64,000 nt of DNA, taken from Galerina marginata (Eukaryota > Basidiomycota > Agaricomycetes > Agaricales > Galerinaceae). The notes under the pieces are model-generated. The model was not told the DNA's origin, did not search any database, and was given only the letters and a program-made list of their open reading frames with translations. The position numbers and the translations under genes are program-made. The stretch is taken from NCBI GenBank assembly GCA_023014335.1, contig JAECYW010000004.1, positions 620,001-684,000 of the forward strand. Reading direction: 5' to 3'. Positions 12,651 through 23,990 of the stretch are shown here, in pieces; within the stretch, counting starts at the first letter, position 1; each line of letters begins with the position of its first letter.

Positions 12651-12798
12651 AGCTACGTATTCGATAATGAGAGGACTAGAACGACAATCGTTAATTTCAT
12701 GTGCCACGGAGAGAAGCAGACTCGAAAGTACAGAAGCGAGGGTGGTGGTTGAAGGCAGATCAGCATGACGTTTTTTGTCAGTCACCTGATTCGGTCCG
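12650..12798 (+). repeat. Shared leader-like repeat, copy 1 of 4
   Basis: A segment that includes AGAAGTCATGGCAGCTACGT, ATTTCATGTGCCACGGAGAG and, at its end, GTCAGTCACCTGATTCGGTC. Related sequence occurs at about 22970-23200, 24430-24600 and 32690-32926. Two copies precede deaminase-like pseudogenes and two precede reverse-transcriptase-like relics, so the same flank was joined to two unrelated genes. Confidence 0.6.
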
Positions 12799-12799
12799 G

Positions 12800-13880
12800 G
12801 GAAGTTCAAACGTTCAAATATTCGAGAGCTCGCAGGACTAGCCGCCAACGCGCGAACTCTCTGGGTACGCTCACCCCAGCCAGACCCACTTTGGAGTCTT
12901 CCTGCAGTCCACACTACCCACTGACGAATCTGTTCTCGTAAATGCCAGATTTTTCCTCAAAAATGAACAACACCTTCCTCCCTAGCACGTTCCACCCGTG
13001 CGATGTTGCACGCTTTCTTTGACGGCACACACCTCGAGCTGCACATCGAGCCGCACCAGAGGGGCTTGATGGACCGAAAGCTCTACCTGCCGCACGACGA
13101 GCTGAAGAGGTACGAATGGGAAAAACTCCTCGGCGGCTGGGGAAAGCCATTCTTGAGGAGTGTGTCTATGTGGCTTGTGGGCTGAAATTGGGCGCGTCGT
13201 GGACTTTGACCTTTGTGGCAATTGGAGTTTTTTGCACCGTATTTATTGAAGCGAAGAAGGCGGGACTGGGGCCAGAGGTACGCCTGTAATTATTTCCACC
13301 TCGGAATCTCGTTAATTTTGTAAGATTACAGACCATCCAAAATCCCGCAAAAGAAACATTCAAACTCCTACCCTACAAACCCGACCGTTTACGACACGCA
13401 ACCTTCCTGAATGACGAAGCCATCGCTACCATCTTCGAGAAGTAAATGGGCATAGAGATCTGCCTCAGCTCGATTATTCTGTCAGTCCCAAATCTCTTAC
13501 TCCTATAATCCTCCTAGCTGATCTCATTTTATGTTTATTTCTTCGAAAACAAACTAAAATGCAGATGCACCCCTCGAAGCGCACCACATCTTCCCATACC
13601 TCAAATAGAACCACCTAAGCCGTCTCCGAAATCCCTCCTTGTCCAAATCATGTCAGATATTGATTAAATAACCCCATTTTTTTTCGAACGTAGATAGACG
13701 ATATCCTCCCCTTCCGCGCGCCCGTCTTATGGGCTCAGCTTTTCTGAAGAGCAGGCGAGGAGGGTCGGGGAGATGAGTTTGGAGCCACGGTTATGGTAGG
13801 TTGGGGAGGTGAGATCAAGGGCGAAGGCGAGCGTGGGGGCATGGGCGACGGTGAAGGGGTGTTAGAAGAATTTTAGTTCG
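12800..13880 (+). pseudogene. Adenosine-deaminase-like pseudogene, copy 2
   Basis: Same gene remnant as at 5-6 kb. Recognisable blocks on the plus strand: FFDGTHLELHIEP and GLMDRKLYLPHDELKRYEW (about 13015-13110), EAKKAGLGPE (about 13250), an intron GTACGC...TTACAG, then a segment equivalent to PAEETLKLLSY..RLRHATFLNDEAIATIFEK (about 13345-13440). A piece that includes the AELHAHL metal-binding motif is deleted here: the sequence jumps from the FGVFLQS-type block to ESVLVNA near 12900-12940. Stops near 13183 and 13442 also disable it. It converges on NACHT C. Confidence 0.68.
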
Positions 13881-14111
13881 GCTACATAGGACGGAGGAGT
13901 AACATATTGTACTGTAGTAAATGATATGCGAATGCAGAGCTCAACCTCCGGGCGTCTCTAACTCTATACTGTCAAAGATAGATGATATACCTCATGCATT
14001 CACGGACATCGATTTATAGCTGGCCTGGAGTAGTACCATGCATCAGCCATGGCACAAAATTTAAATATATGAAGAAAATTATACAGCTACGAAATATCTC
14101 GGTATTCCAAA

Positions 14112-16950
14112 TTACAGACCCATTGGTTCTTCTGAATTTGGATCTGGTCCTAATACCTCGGTTGGGCTAAGCGCATCCATAACCTTGGTACGTTTGGAGG
14201 TCAGACTCGACGCCGGTACGCCAGTCACTTCGAGGTCGTCATTGCTCTCCCTACGCCGTTTATCTGCTCTGAAGCGCTCAGCGACGGCCTGTGATTCATT
14301 CGGCTGTGCTTCATTCGGTGTAAAGGGTTCTTTCTGTGAATTATTGATAAGCACGAACTTCGAAGATATGAGGCAATAATGGATAGGGCTGACTTTTAGA
14401 TAGAGGTCGATAGCTTCGCAGAGTTGCTCGATCTCGTCATCGTCATCCTCTTCATACTCGTCCTCTTCATCCTCGTCCTCTTCATCCTCGTCTTCTTCAT
14501 CCTCGTCCTCTTCATGCGCGATCTCTTCATGCTCGATCTTTTCATACCATTCGAGCAGTTTTTCTTCCATCTTCTGATCGAGCATGGAGCGGGCGAGCTC
14601 AACAAGCTTTGGATTGTAGTCTGCATTTGAGAGGTAGAAAGGAAGACCTAAAATCGCAAACTTCAAAACCTTCTCGTCGTCGGGGCTGGGCATGTCTTCA
14701 TCACCCATGTCGTTGGATGTATCAATGCCATCATTTTCTTTCTGGTCATCACCCATGTCGTCAATGCCATCATTTTCTTCCTGGTCATCTTCAGGGCTAT
14801 ATCGGCTAAATATGTTCTTTAAAAATGAGATTTTGGACCTAGACAATTGGACTCACAATGCTAGAACAACCTTAAGCAGATGCATGGCCAGCGATGCATA
14901 CATTCCACCATCTACAAAGTACCCGCCTGCACGTTCCTGATCACGGAGGTACTTCTGAAGTGCCATCGAGAGACCAGCGAGGTCGGGTTCAAACCAGACG
15001 ACCAATCCCAATATTCTCCCCCAACTCGAGATATCTAGGATTTCAGGATGTGTGATCGCAGTAGCCACATGTCGAGCACTTTTAGGATACCCCTCGTGAA
15101 GGGTACGACATACTTTCTCGCAAATTAAATCTGAAGCAACCTCCCAGGAGCAGGAATGGTGAGCATTTAAACTTCTTGTAGGACCTAAATATTCCAGTAC
15201 GTTCGCTTCCTTGATGATTATCAGTAGTAAAAGATGCAGAAAGTTGAGAAGCGGACCTGAGTCTGGAACCAGTCACGCAGTTCCACCACTTGAACGTAGA
15301 AATCCAAGGCTTTATCCCAGTTATCAATTCCTTCAATTGACCTTGATGCCCATTTTACAGGGTCAAAATCAAAGCAATCACAGAGTAATTCCGTCGTCGG
15401 AGATGCTTCAAGCATCATAGAATGAAGCCAATTAACTATAATATCGCCACCTACAAGACAAAAAGAGGCAATAAACTTAAGCTTTATGGACCAATTACAA
15501 GAGAGTTACTTACATTCATATGGATCCTCCGTGCTGTCAGAATATTCCCGTATATATCGCAGGAAATGTCGTGCAATGCGTTCGTAGGCTATGCCTTTAT
15601 CTACATGAAAGTCCTTCGAACGAGATGAGTCGAGGAGAAAGTCCTGAAGTGAAGCATGCAGGATATTGAGTTCGTCCCGTTCCTGCTCGAGGGCCGGGAC
15701 ATGAAGTACAGAATGCAAATCAATCAGGATACACTGGGTTTCTCCATGGGGATAGGACAGGACCATCTCAATCTGACGAGTAGTGAAGCCATCAGGAACA
15801 AATATGGTAAGACTTAGAATTTCCAATGCTTTGGGAAGATCCTCCTTCAGCACCAAGCTGAATATTGTAGAGTACAGAGCATCGAGCTCGGCGAACGGGG
15901 TGGCAGTCCCAGCAGCAGTGACACCAAGAATAATGTCAAGCTGTTTATTCGGCCTCTGGCGGGAGGATTTCACAAATTTAACGACGGTAGCCGCATATAT
16001 AAACTGACCGGACGATTTGCGGACCAGTTTGTCGATGTCATTGTTGGAAGGCCAGACAGGTGGGAGAAGTGAGCGCAGTTCGTGTGTCCTTTTCAGGGAC
16101 TCGAAGCTCTCGACGAAGAAGAGCCTAATATCATCGTCAGGATGATATTTTTCATCTAAAACGAGTGGGTCAGTGATTGCAAGGACAGGTTGATCGTTGA
16201 AAGAGTCTCGGATGGCTTTTTCGGGTCGGCTGGCTATAAGGAAACAGAGAGGAATAGGGAATTTCGAAACGGAATCGGCGATGAGTCTGAGAATGTATTG
16301 TTGGGCCTCTGGTTTGCCACACTCGTCGAGACCGTCAAGGATAATTACCATAGGAATGTCGACTTGTTCCGGCTGATTATGTTCGGAGACTTTCCTCAAT
16401 GGTTGGATGACAAGAGATTGCATCTGAGTCTGTAGGGAACGAGTAAAGATGTAAGGGTCTGATTCGACCGCTGATTCGACGGGGTCTCGTAGTTGTGGAA
16501 TACGGGTGCATAACTGATAGGCCAAAGACGCGACCAGGCGTTCTTCGTCGTTGCGACCAGCTGCACTTCGGGACCAGAAGAAGCTGGCGGCCAAACATCC
16601 TGATTCGTGGCATAATTCAGCTATTTTCTGCGCGATTGCCGACTTCCCAACACCAGCGGCTCCGTTAAGCCACTTGATGAACGTTGTCTTCTGGCCATCC
16701 TTGATCCAATCGATGATGGCCTGAATAACTGCCAGGCGAGTTTCCGGGTGGCATTTGGGAGGGTCGTACTCGAGGCGCTCGCGTGAGTCGTGGAATGCGC
16801 CGGGAGCTATGTGCTCGCGCCAGAGGTCTTGACCTGGAAAATATGGTTGAGATTTTGAAACATCTGTGATGGCTACCGCATACCTTTCCTATTTGTGACC
16901 GCGGTGAAATTTCCACCGTGGATCGAGATGTTCTTGGAGTTATTGAACAT
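14112..16950 (-). CDS. NACHT NTPase (NLR-like), copy C
   Basis: Modelled exons on the minus strand: 16950-16884, 16833-15514, 15450-15257, 15209-14857, 14805-14394 and 14333-14112, totalling 2,568 nt and 855 residues. The N-terminus MFNNSKNISIHGGNF pairs with copy A. Walker A is GAAGVGKS and Walker B is VIILDGLDECGKP. The fifth exon, usually about 277-280 nt, is expanded to 412 nt. It contains a duplicated ENDGID unit near 14780-14700 and a long Glu/Asp run encoded by GAGGAY-type repeats at about 14440-14520. The basic tail DKRRRESNDD and SKRTKVMDALSP is kept and ends SEEPMGL. The frame is open through all joints. Role in self/non-self sensing is inferred from the family. Confidence 0.9.
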
Positions 16951-17284
16951 AATAGGTGCAAGGTGGATGTGGAAAGCATTCAACCTTGCTAGTGGTAAGA
17001 GCAAGAGAAGGATACCCCGCACAGCATTGACATTGCCTTGTGGCAGTTTCCTCACGTCGACCTGAAAATAGAATGACTGTGTCAGTAATTAGACCTCCAT
17101 ATACGATGCAAATTCATATGGACTTGCTTATACACCGGTATTGGAAAACACTAATAAGAACGGACAAGATGAAACAGCCCCGAACGGAAAGATATGTACA
17201 AATAAAATTCAATGTCAAGAAATATGAACAATCCGCACTAGTTTAGGGTGTGGGCGCATGTAGCAAGTAAAGCCCATGCTGTGA

Positions 17285-18141
17285 CGTTCATACCGTCAAA
17301 ATGCGATGCATATGCGATGATTATACCCGCATCGACGTGTAGATTGTAGGTGTAGAAAGAGGAGTGGACGGATATGTAGCGTTGGGCAAGAGTGGACAGA
17401 GACGAATCACGCCGCTACCTATAGCCCAAACGGGTGAGGAATAAACAGATAAAATAGATAATCACACAAAAACGTACCGCCAGCCACAACTTCCGAACTC
17501 CTCTATCCCAACTATCAACGTCGGCATTCACTCAACCCAAAGCAAAGGACAGCCTGCTCGACAAACCCACCACCAATGCCGTCGGAGACACAGGCGAGAA
17601 CAAAGGCGAAGTGGGGTAAAGAAGCGATGAAGAGTCGTTCGAGCCCTCATCCCTCAGCGCCACAACCCGACCAGCCAGCCCCAAACCAGCCTCCAAAACC
17701 CCTATAAAACATGCCCATGCCAATACCGATTCCCATGCCGAGGGTAAACCCTCTCAGACCGATGTTCATGCCTGGACCAGGCATTTGAAGATGACAACAA
17801 GACCGGGATGAGGACAACGAGCCCAACGATAGCTGCATTAGAAGATAAATCGCTCTGCACCTGCTCTCTAGCTTGTTGATGATATCGTTGCTTGAGTGTA
17901 TAGGCATCCCGACCCGAAGATGGTGAACGGAGACGAGGAGAGTAGGAAAAAGGGGAAGACGCAGCCACGTCATCAGTGGCGTTATCGTCTAAACCTTCCA
18001 AGAAGGGTCTCCCAGCGCGTCTGGTACGTTACGAACGCGAACGAGACCACAGGCAGCGGTAAGGCCAGGGTGGTCAAACCAGCTTCGGAGGCGGTTGATT
18101 TTGAGGAAAGGGCGGTTTCGAATCAAGGTCGGAAATGAGCG
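17285..18141 (-). pseudogene. 3' fragment of the large low-complexity gene (short form, copy 3)
   Basis: Minus-strand truncated copy. LISDLDSKPPFPQNQPPP near 18130-18080 matches the LLISDFDKPASTTSTVPESG part of the full gene. LSSNAAIVGLVVLIPVLL near 17850 and MGIGIGMGMFYRGFGGWFG near 17720 match the C-terminal DLSSNAA and LGMGMFDLGWFGAGG. An almost complete C-terminal end (SPTALVVGLSSRLSFALG, about 17580-17530) matches SPTALVAGGSSTLSFALG. The 5' break abuts the second aminotransferase pseudogene. Confidence 0.75.
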
Positions 18142-19965
18142 ATGGAATTACAGGTGTCCATGGATGAGCACGATGCACCAGGAGGCCATGTTTTGGGGGT
18201 GTTTTTCGGTGCCGCCATTCGATTTCGACTTCAGATGCGAATTGGGGTTGGACTTTCAGTGAGGGTGAGGGTGACAATTGGTCGCCGAAGACACGCTGGA
18301 CGGCGATGCCAACTCGATGCCGACCATCAGCCTACGTCCGCGGATGTTGAGGATACGCTGTTTGAGGTGGGGTCGTATTTTGAGATGTCAAGGGTAGAGC
18401 TAGTACGATCTGATGAAAAAAAAATTGGCGTTAGAGTGTGTAATACTCACTCGAAGGAAAGCAGGTTGAACCAAAAAAAGAGCGTACCTAGAGTTCACAT
18501 TCTGCACGACGTTCTCCTCGCACATCATCTCGTTTACGGCCACGTCATTGACTATATAGGTGCCCTCCTATATACGACGTTAGCGGACTTCATCTCTACT
18601 AGAGGATAGAAGAGAAAGAACACACTATCGAGGAGCATGTCTGTTGGCTAGCACCAAGTCGCAACGCCGCTGGTCAGGAAGCCGTTCTAAACCCTATACA
18701 AAGCCGATATGTTAACTTAGAACCAACATATCGAACAGAAAGCACGCACACAACCTTGGCGATCACTGTAATATGCGGTCGCCCCCGTCCTCGCAACCAA
18801 ATCTGCACCCCAACCACAACGAATATCGTCCAACGTTTATTACACACCGCCCGTAAGCCCCGCAGAAACTCGGGCAGGGACGTTCCCGCCGCTCGCCAAG
18901 CACAGACTCGATAAATATGTCTGCTGTATCTGCCGGAACGGGCTGTTGAGCTAAGATGAGAGTCGAACTGGGAGAGCGAGGCGGAAGAGGGAGTGACGGT
19001 GCCTGTGGAGTCGGGAGATTGGGTAGGTTCTAGACTGGTGAGTGTGGTGTGAGTGTGGACTATGAGATGTGAAGAAGTGAGATGAAAAGACTTACCGTGA
19101 CTAGCTGCGTGCCTGCGGAGTGTTTGTCTTGCCCTTCATTGCCAAAATAGCGCTGAACATGCGTCTGTTGGATGCACCTGAGAGGAACAAAACAAACATG
19201 TTCAGTGGCTGTGTCCTTGCGAACTGATAGAAGAGAAAACATACCCTGAATGTTGAGGATGTTTTACCTCGACGGCTTCAGACTGCGAGTTCAAGAAGGA
19301 GAAAGAGTCCATGGAGGATGCGCAGGATGCGCTCGATGCACCCAAGGTACGGCTTCTGGAGTGCGATGCTGAACTGTCAAGCAGTCAATAACTGGAGTAA
19401 CAGCATAGAAGGAAAAAGAGGACGTACTTCTGGGTGGACGAACAAAGTACATTGGTCTGTGGCTACTTTTCTGATCATTTCGACGTTGAGTAGGTGGGGT
19501 CTGGGAGGCGTTGAAAATTAGAATCGATATAGGTACGGAGAGTGCTGAGGTGACAAGTGGGACGGTGGAAAAGAAAGAAAAAGTAAAACACGGATGGGGT
19601 GCCTGTGACAACCAAGACGCCTAGGGTGAGGATGTCGTGTCCCACATCTTCGAGGAAACGCCCCAATATACATACCAGGGTACATTTATGTATCCTCGAA
19701 AAGATCGACAAAACATGCACACGTCTGGGGTCACTAAATCCAAGTGGGCCCACGGTGAGAAAAGAAACATGTCTACGACAATCGCTCCACGGAAAACGAA
19801 CGCAATAACGAAAATATAACTCACCCCAAACCATAAAATCAATCCCAGTCGTAAAGTCCAGGTCTTTCTTGCCATCGTCGAGCACAATTGTTCGAGCCCT
19901 TGCCCTGCGTGACGCGAGCCAGCTCTTGCTAACATGCTCCAAAGTCGCGAAGGTCTTCAAAGCTT
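18142..19965 (-). pseudogene. Class III aminotransferase pseudogene, copy 2
   Basis: Second remnant of the aminotransferase at 3.1-4.6 kb, better preserved at the end. Blocks on the minus strand: LDDGKKDLDFTTGIDF (about 19880-19840; family YLDFTTGIGV), CIQQTHVQRYF (about 19170), VPADTADIFIESVLGER (about 18935), LRAVCNKRWTIFVV (about 18860-18810), a GTYI-like segment with NDVAVNE near 18560-18530, and NIRGRRLMVGIELASPSS (about 18350-18290), which matches the family's DVRGRGLMVGIEF. The lysine/PLP block is not readable. Stops and frame changes are frequent, and intron-like gaps are kept. Confidence 0.7.
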
Positions 19966-20640
19966 CAAGCTTCAGGTTCCGACGTCTCGGCGTTCGTTGT
20001 CAGGTGTCCGAGGTTAACGAGTCTTCAGCTTAAGCTACATGTGGTGCATGCTCGCGACTCGAAAATTGAGCAGGGTCTGGCTGCCGGAAAAAAAGGCAAG
20101 GAGATAAGCACAAAACACCGATGTTGCATGATGAGAGCCATACAATGATTGGCCACGGCGAGCAAACGAACTCTGAACGTGAAATTGGTGGTGGTAATGC
20201 TAAAAATATCCCTCAGATCCGCGGATAACTGATGGGAATATCCAGATCCATACTTAGGATAACAGCGCCCACTGGATGATCCTTCGGATTCTGTAATCCA
20301 TGTTAGTCCCCTAGCCCAAACTGCCATTCCTCGGAGACCGCAGAACGGGTTGCTTCTGAGCGGCACAACAAGCCATGCCGGAGTTGTAAAAATAGAAAGG
20401 TATAAAATGATCTCCAGCTATTTTCTGTTGATTGGCCCACTTCCTTTAGGCTTTTTTACACATACGGTCGCTTGGCGCGAAGACGTAAATTACAGCGGAG
20501 CCATGCACCGGACGCTGCAAGAGAGGGAGGGCCGGTTCAGGCCATTGACAGCTGGCATTATTCCAGGTCTCGCCCACCAAAGGGCTTGAAGGTTTAGATC
20601 TTAGAGTCCGCCTGTACGTGTGAAAAGATGATTTCGGCTT
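19966..20640. other. Duplicated flank without recognisable gene
   Basis: About 20030-20240 corresponds to 4620-4950 (the minus-strand frame HCMALIMQHRCFVLISLPFF resembles the frame at 4.7 kb). The rest, to 20640, shows no gene I can support. Confidence 0.35.
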
Positions 20641-20644
20641 ATTG

Positions 20645-20930
20645 ATACGAAAATAGCTGTAAGTTGAGTTGACATACTGTTGACACACTAGGAAAAACAG
20701 TTTCTCAGAGACCAAAAAAGCATTCCGTAAACATTCTGAAATAAGTATGGGTTGTTCAAATCTCAGAAAACTATTACTATATGGAGTACCAAAATAATCA
20801 ATGGAGTACTGCCAGTACTCCATAAGGAAATGTTTTCCTGAAATTCGAACAGCCCATATTTCCGAATGCTTACGAATGACCTTTCTGAAATCTAGCCAAC
20901 TATTTTTGCGTGTAGTGTGTACATTGTTCC
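20645..20930. repeat. Fold-back (long inverted repeat) element
   Basis: The left arm (about 20665-20790) contains AAGCATTCCG and GTATGGGTTGTTCAAATCTC. The right arm (about 20800-20925) read in reverse gives AAGCATTCGG and ATGGGCTGTTCGAATTTC. The centre holds ATGGAGTACT, a 3-nt spacer and AGTACTCCAT, a perfect 10-bp palindrome. The structure suits a MITE-like or fold-back transposon, or an insertion remnant. It lies just upstream of the first expansin-like gene and is absent from the equivalent place near 34.4 kb. No coding capacity is evident. Confidence 0.6.
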
Positions 20931-20949
20931 TTGTTCTTTTCTTTCTCCT

Positions 20950-21091
20950 TGCCGTTTCCTTGCTTGTGCGTCTGCGTGCTTTTGATTTCATCTTAGAAGC
21001 TCACTTTTATTCTTTTACAGTCCCTCTTTCTTTCCTTTAAAACCCAAGCCTTTCATCCCAACACCACACTCGCTCAACCACCCTAGTCAAC
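20950..21091 (+). promoter_or_regulatory. Duplicated promoter/leader of expansin-like gene 1
   Basis: Nearly the same sequence precedes both expansin-like genes (here and 34417-34553). It has a pyrimidine-rich tract (TCCCTCTTTCTTTCC), a TTTAAAA element about 50 nt upstream of the ATG, and a CAACACCACACTCGCTCAAC leader. Pyrimidine tracts near start sites are typical of strongly expressed basidiomycete genes. The promoter role is inferred. Confidence 0.5.
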
Positions 21092-21757
21092 ATGTTCAAC
21101 CTCGTTGCTGTCTCTGCCATGGCCCTCTCTCTTGCTGCTTCCGTTTCTTCTTTAGCTGTTCCCCGTGCTACCCTTCCTCTAGGTAGGGAAATGCACGGGA
21201 CGCCCTCCGGTGTCAACACTGGTGGAGTGTATGCCACATTTTATTATTATTACTTGCTTCACTTTGCTGACCTGAATCACAGCGCCACTTTCTTCTTCCA
21301 GAATGGTGTTGCTGGAGCTTGCGGCACCGTCCACAAAGACAGTGACATGATTGTTGCCATCGGTCAGTCTGCATTTCTTCCTATCATTTTCAAGTCACTT
21401 TGCTTACATCAATTAAATTAACCTCCAGATGTGGACCGCTACGGCGACCCCGAAGTTAAGTCAAGCCTATGCGGACAGCGGGTTAAAATCACCAACATAG
21501 ACAACCAGAAGGTTTGATCAACCTCGTCGCTCCTGAATTTCAACCTCACAATTTTTTCCCCTTCCGTTAGTCCGTGACCGTAACCATCGCCGATGACTGC
21601 CCAACTTGCTTGAACAACAACTCCATGGATTTGACATCGGGTGCCTTCCAAAAAATCGCCACTCTGGATGAAGGCGTGGTGCCCAGTCAGTCCCCTCATC
21701 GTTTAGATGGAGCATGAGCTTACGGGACATCATCTAGTCTCGTGGGTTTTTCTTTAA
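21092..21757 (+). CDS. Expansin-like / RlpA-like DPBB secreted protein, internally deleted copy
   Basis: Probable extracellular double-psi beta-barrel protein (barwin/expansin/loosenin-like), likely acting on or in the cell wall. Exons: 21092-21228, 21283-21362, 21429-21511, 21571-21685 and 21738-21757, totalling 435 nt and 144 residues. Residues 1-21 form a signal peptide (LVAVSAMALSLAASVSS). The barrel contains GACGTVHKDSDMIVAI, LCGQRVKI, VTVTIADDCPTC and MDLTSGAFQ, and ends GVVPISWVFL. Compared with the second copy at 34554 it lacks the Cys-rich CCHPLL exon and nearly all of the Pro/Ala/Asp linker, yet the frame is kept. It may be expressed as a barrel-only protein or be an early pseudogene. 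Confidence 0.8.
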
Positions 21758-22965
21758 TCCCGCAACGACCTAACGACAAACCTCAACTTGAAGACTTGAC
21801 TCTACCTTGATTTAACTTGCTTTCCTTGGCCCTTATAGTGGCATTGATATGCCCTTTTTCATGGCGGGCTAGACCCCGTTACGCAGAGCATCCACCAAGC
21901 ATCCACGGTACGAAAGTTTACGAAGATACGAGACTCACGACCCCGGCTGGCGTAGAACCTTCATATGCTTTCTTAATCTTTCACTTGGCCCGTTCTTTAA
22001 CTATGTTTATCATTTTTTATCCTGCTTTTATCGGTCACTTGATGTGATTTGCTTGTCATATCCCTCTCTGTCTGGGTTCCTGGCATGGTTTCTCGGGTCT
22101 CCCCTTATCCCCTCCTCCGTCATCTCCCAGATAGAATCGGCGTTACACACCTCCATAGATACAAATATCGCAAGACGAGAAACAATTGTAAACGGCACAT
22201 TTTTGGGTCATTTGTATACTAGTAGAGGTTTATGACAATTAACTGTAACAAGCTCGCTACCCCTGGTTTTAAAGATACATTCCGTTTGTTCGCTAAAGTT
22301 CAGAAGCATCGTATTGTTGTGAGCCGCCCAAGGCATTTCTTCGAGAAATATAAATGTAAACAAACTCTGAGCTCAACTAACACATGTCACAATAGACCTC
22401 GAGGCCTCGAAGACAACGCATCCAACCTTACGAAAGGGACTCATTGTCGGCGGAAATGGTTTCATAGGTCTGTATCAACCTTCCGTCTGTTCGTCATGCC
22501 CTTATGCCCTTACGAAAGTTCTTTGGTCAGGCCCTGCAGTCTGCAAGGGTGCTCTTGCACGCGCAATCCAGGTGACAAGCGTCAGGTAAATTTGACATTA
22601 TCTCTGGACAGAGTGCTAATCAGTTCAACTAATGTTTTGCACTAGTTCATCTGGAAGGCCCTATCGCACTGCGAAAGGACACGCACCCGCATGGACGTCC
22701 AAAGTGTTGCCTCCTGTCCACTGCGCCGCCTTCGCTCTTAACTCACGCGCGTTCCTGTAGGTCAATTGGCAGCAAGGCGACACGCTTCATCCTCAGAGCT
22801 TTGCACATCAGTAGAAGGCATCTTGCACACGCTTGAAATGCTCATCGAGGACGGCTCCTACAAGGCTGCAGTCAAAGATGGAAACGGTTCTGCCCTGTTG
22901 GGAGCTTCGTTCGGGCGATTATGGGAGACAATAGCAATCCTCTGAAGAATGTGCCTTTCTGAATG
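21758..22965. other. 3' flank and unassigned sequence
   Basis: About 21900-22380 is a near copy of 35730-36200 (3' flank of the second expansin-like gene), except for a segment near 21840-21905 that is absent there. From 22400 to 22965 there are short frames only. One frame around 22780-22950 reads VEGILHTLEMLIEDGS and looks coding-like, but I cannot assign it. No RNA gene was seen. Confidence 0.35.
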
Positions 22966-23200
22966 ACCCGAAGTCATGGCAGGTACGTAAGTATTCGAAC
23001 ACTCGAAGACTAGATGGACAGTCGTTAATTTCATGTGCCACGGAGAGAAGCAGACTCGAACATACAGAAACGTAAAGTCGCAGCCTGAATACGTGCTCAA
23101 TGAAGGTCTTCAGGAAGGCGAAGACAATCGAACGTGAGGAGGAAGGTGGAGAGGGTGGTGGTTGAAGCTGAAGAATGTTGTCAGTCACCTGATTCGGTCA
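22966..23200 (+). repeat. Shared leader-like repeat, copy 2 of 4
   Basis: Contains GAAGTCATGGCAGGTACGTA, TTTCATGTGCCACGGAGAGA and GTCAGTCACCTGATTCGGTC, as at 12650-12798. Here it precedes a reverse-transcriptase-like relic rather than the deaminase pseudogene. Confidence 0.6.
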
Positions 23201-23202
23201 GC

Positions 23203-23990
23203 CATGCCGAATATCTTTCCTCGCCGTCTTCGACAGTCGCTCTTCGTCTTCAACAACTTATTCAATGACAAGATCGCCTGAATCTGTTCTCCTCGGCTTA
23301 GAAAACTAAAGCCCGTCCTTGAGAAGACTCACAAGTTCATCTACCTCTTCCCCGCCATCTACCCTCACCTCCACCCCTGCCGCCCTAGCACAGGGCTCTT
23401 GTTCTATCAGGCCTTCCTTTCCGTACCTATTCGACTGCTTGGGGGGGTCCGAAGCAAAGCAAGTTGCCACTGGTTGTGAGGAGGAAATATGCCGACCTCC
23501 TGGGCTCAACGTCGACCCAGAAGAACACCGGCTCAGCAGACGTTGGTCCTAGCCTGATGCACATTCCTTCAAATCGAGAGCCAAATCCCGCTGGTTCATG
23601 AAAATTTGAACTGAGGTTTATGGTAAGTATCTTTCAAGTCGCGTCATATAAAGTCCAGACCAGGAGGGTGCATTAGAGATTAATTACCCCTAAATTTCAG
23701 AGAGGAATATCACTGATTGAATATTCCTGCAGCGAGATATTGCGAATGCCTGATGTGGAGAGCCTGAACCACGTGGCGGGCTTTCTCCGATTCAACCCTC
23801 CGCATCTTGAAGATTTTTGCGTTGGCATTGAGCATGAGCGCGTCTGGCCAACACCGGTGACAATTCGATGTCGATAACATGGGAAAAGTGGAAGCCTGGA
23901 AAACGACGTGTGGATGTGCCAATGTTAAGCGAACAAGCGAAGATGTCATGTTAGATGACCCGCTTGCAATACCCACTTGATATGCGCTGG
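23203..23990 (+). pseudogene. Reverse-transcriptase-like (rvt-type) gene relic, copy 1
   Basis: Starts MPNIFPRRLRQS, continues FNNLFNDKIA then a stop, and later has LLFYQAFLSVPIRL. These match the relic at 32.9 kb. The central palm-like block seen there (AVIFTMDFAVNQRTEG) is deleted here. The end has PTSWAQRRPRRTPAQQT, out of frame with the ancestral EKTGSA-type segment. About 23700-23990 continues the shared sequence without a readable domain. Assignment rests on the better copy. Confidence 0.4.

Noticed and set aside
20446..20991. Minus-strand open frame of 181 residues
   Set aside because: It spans the fold-back element and its flanks; composition and position suggest chance opening over the inverted repeat.
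21817..22047. Alternative last exon of the short expansin-like gene (acceptor at 21838)
   Set aside because: The acceptor at 21737 gives the expected family ending ISWVFL and the same exon size as the other copy; the alternative gives an unrelated tail.
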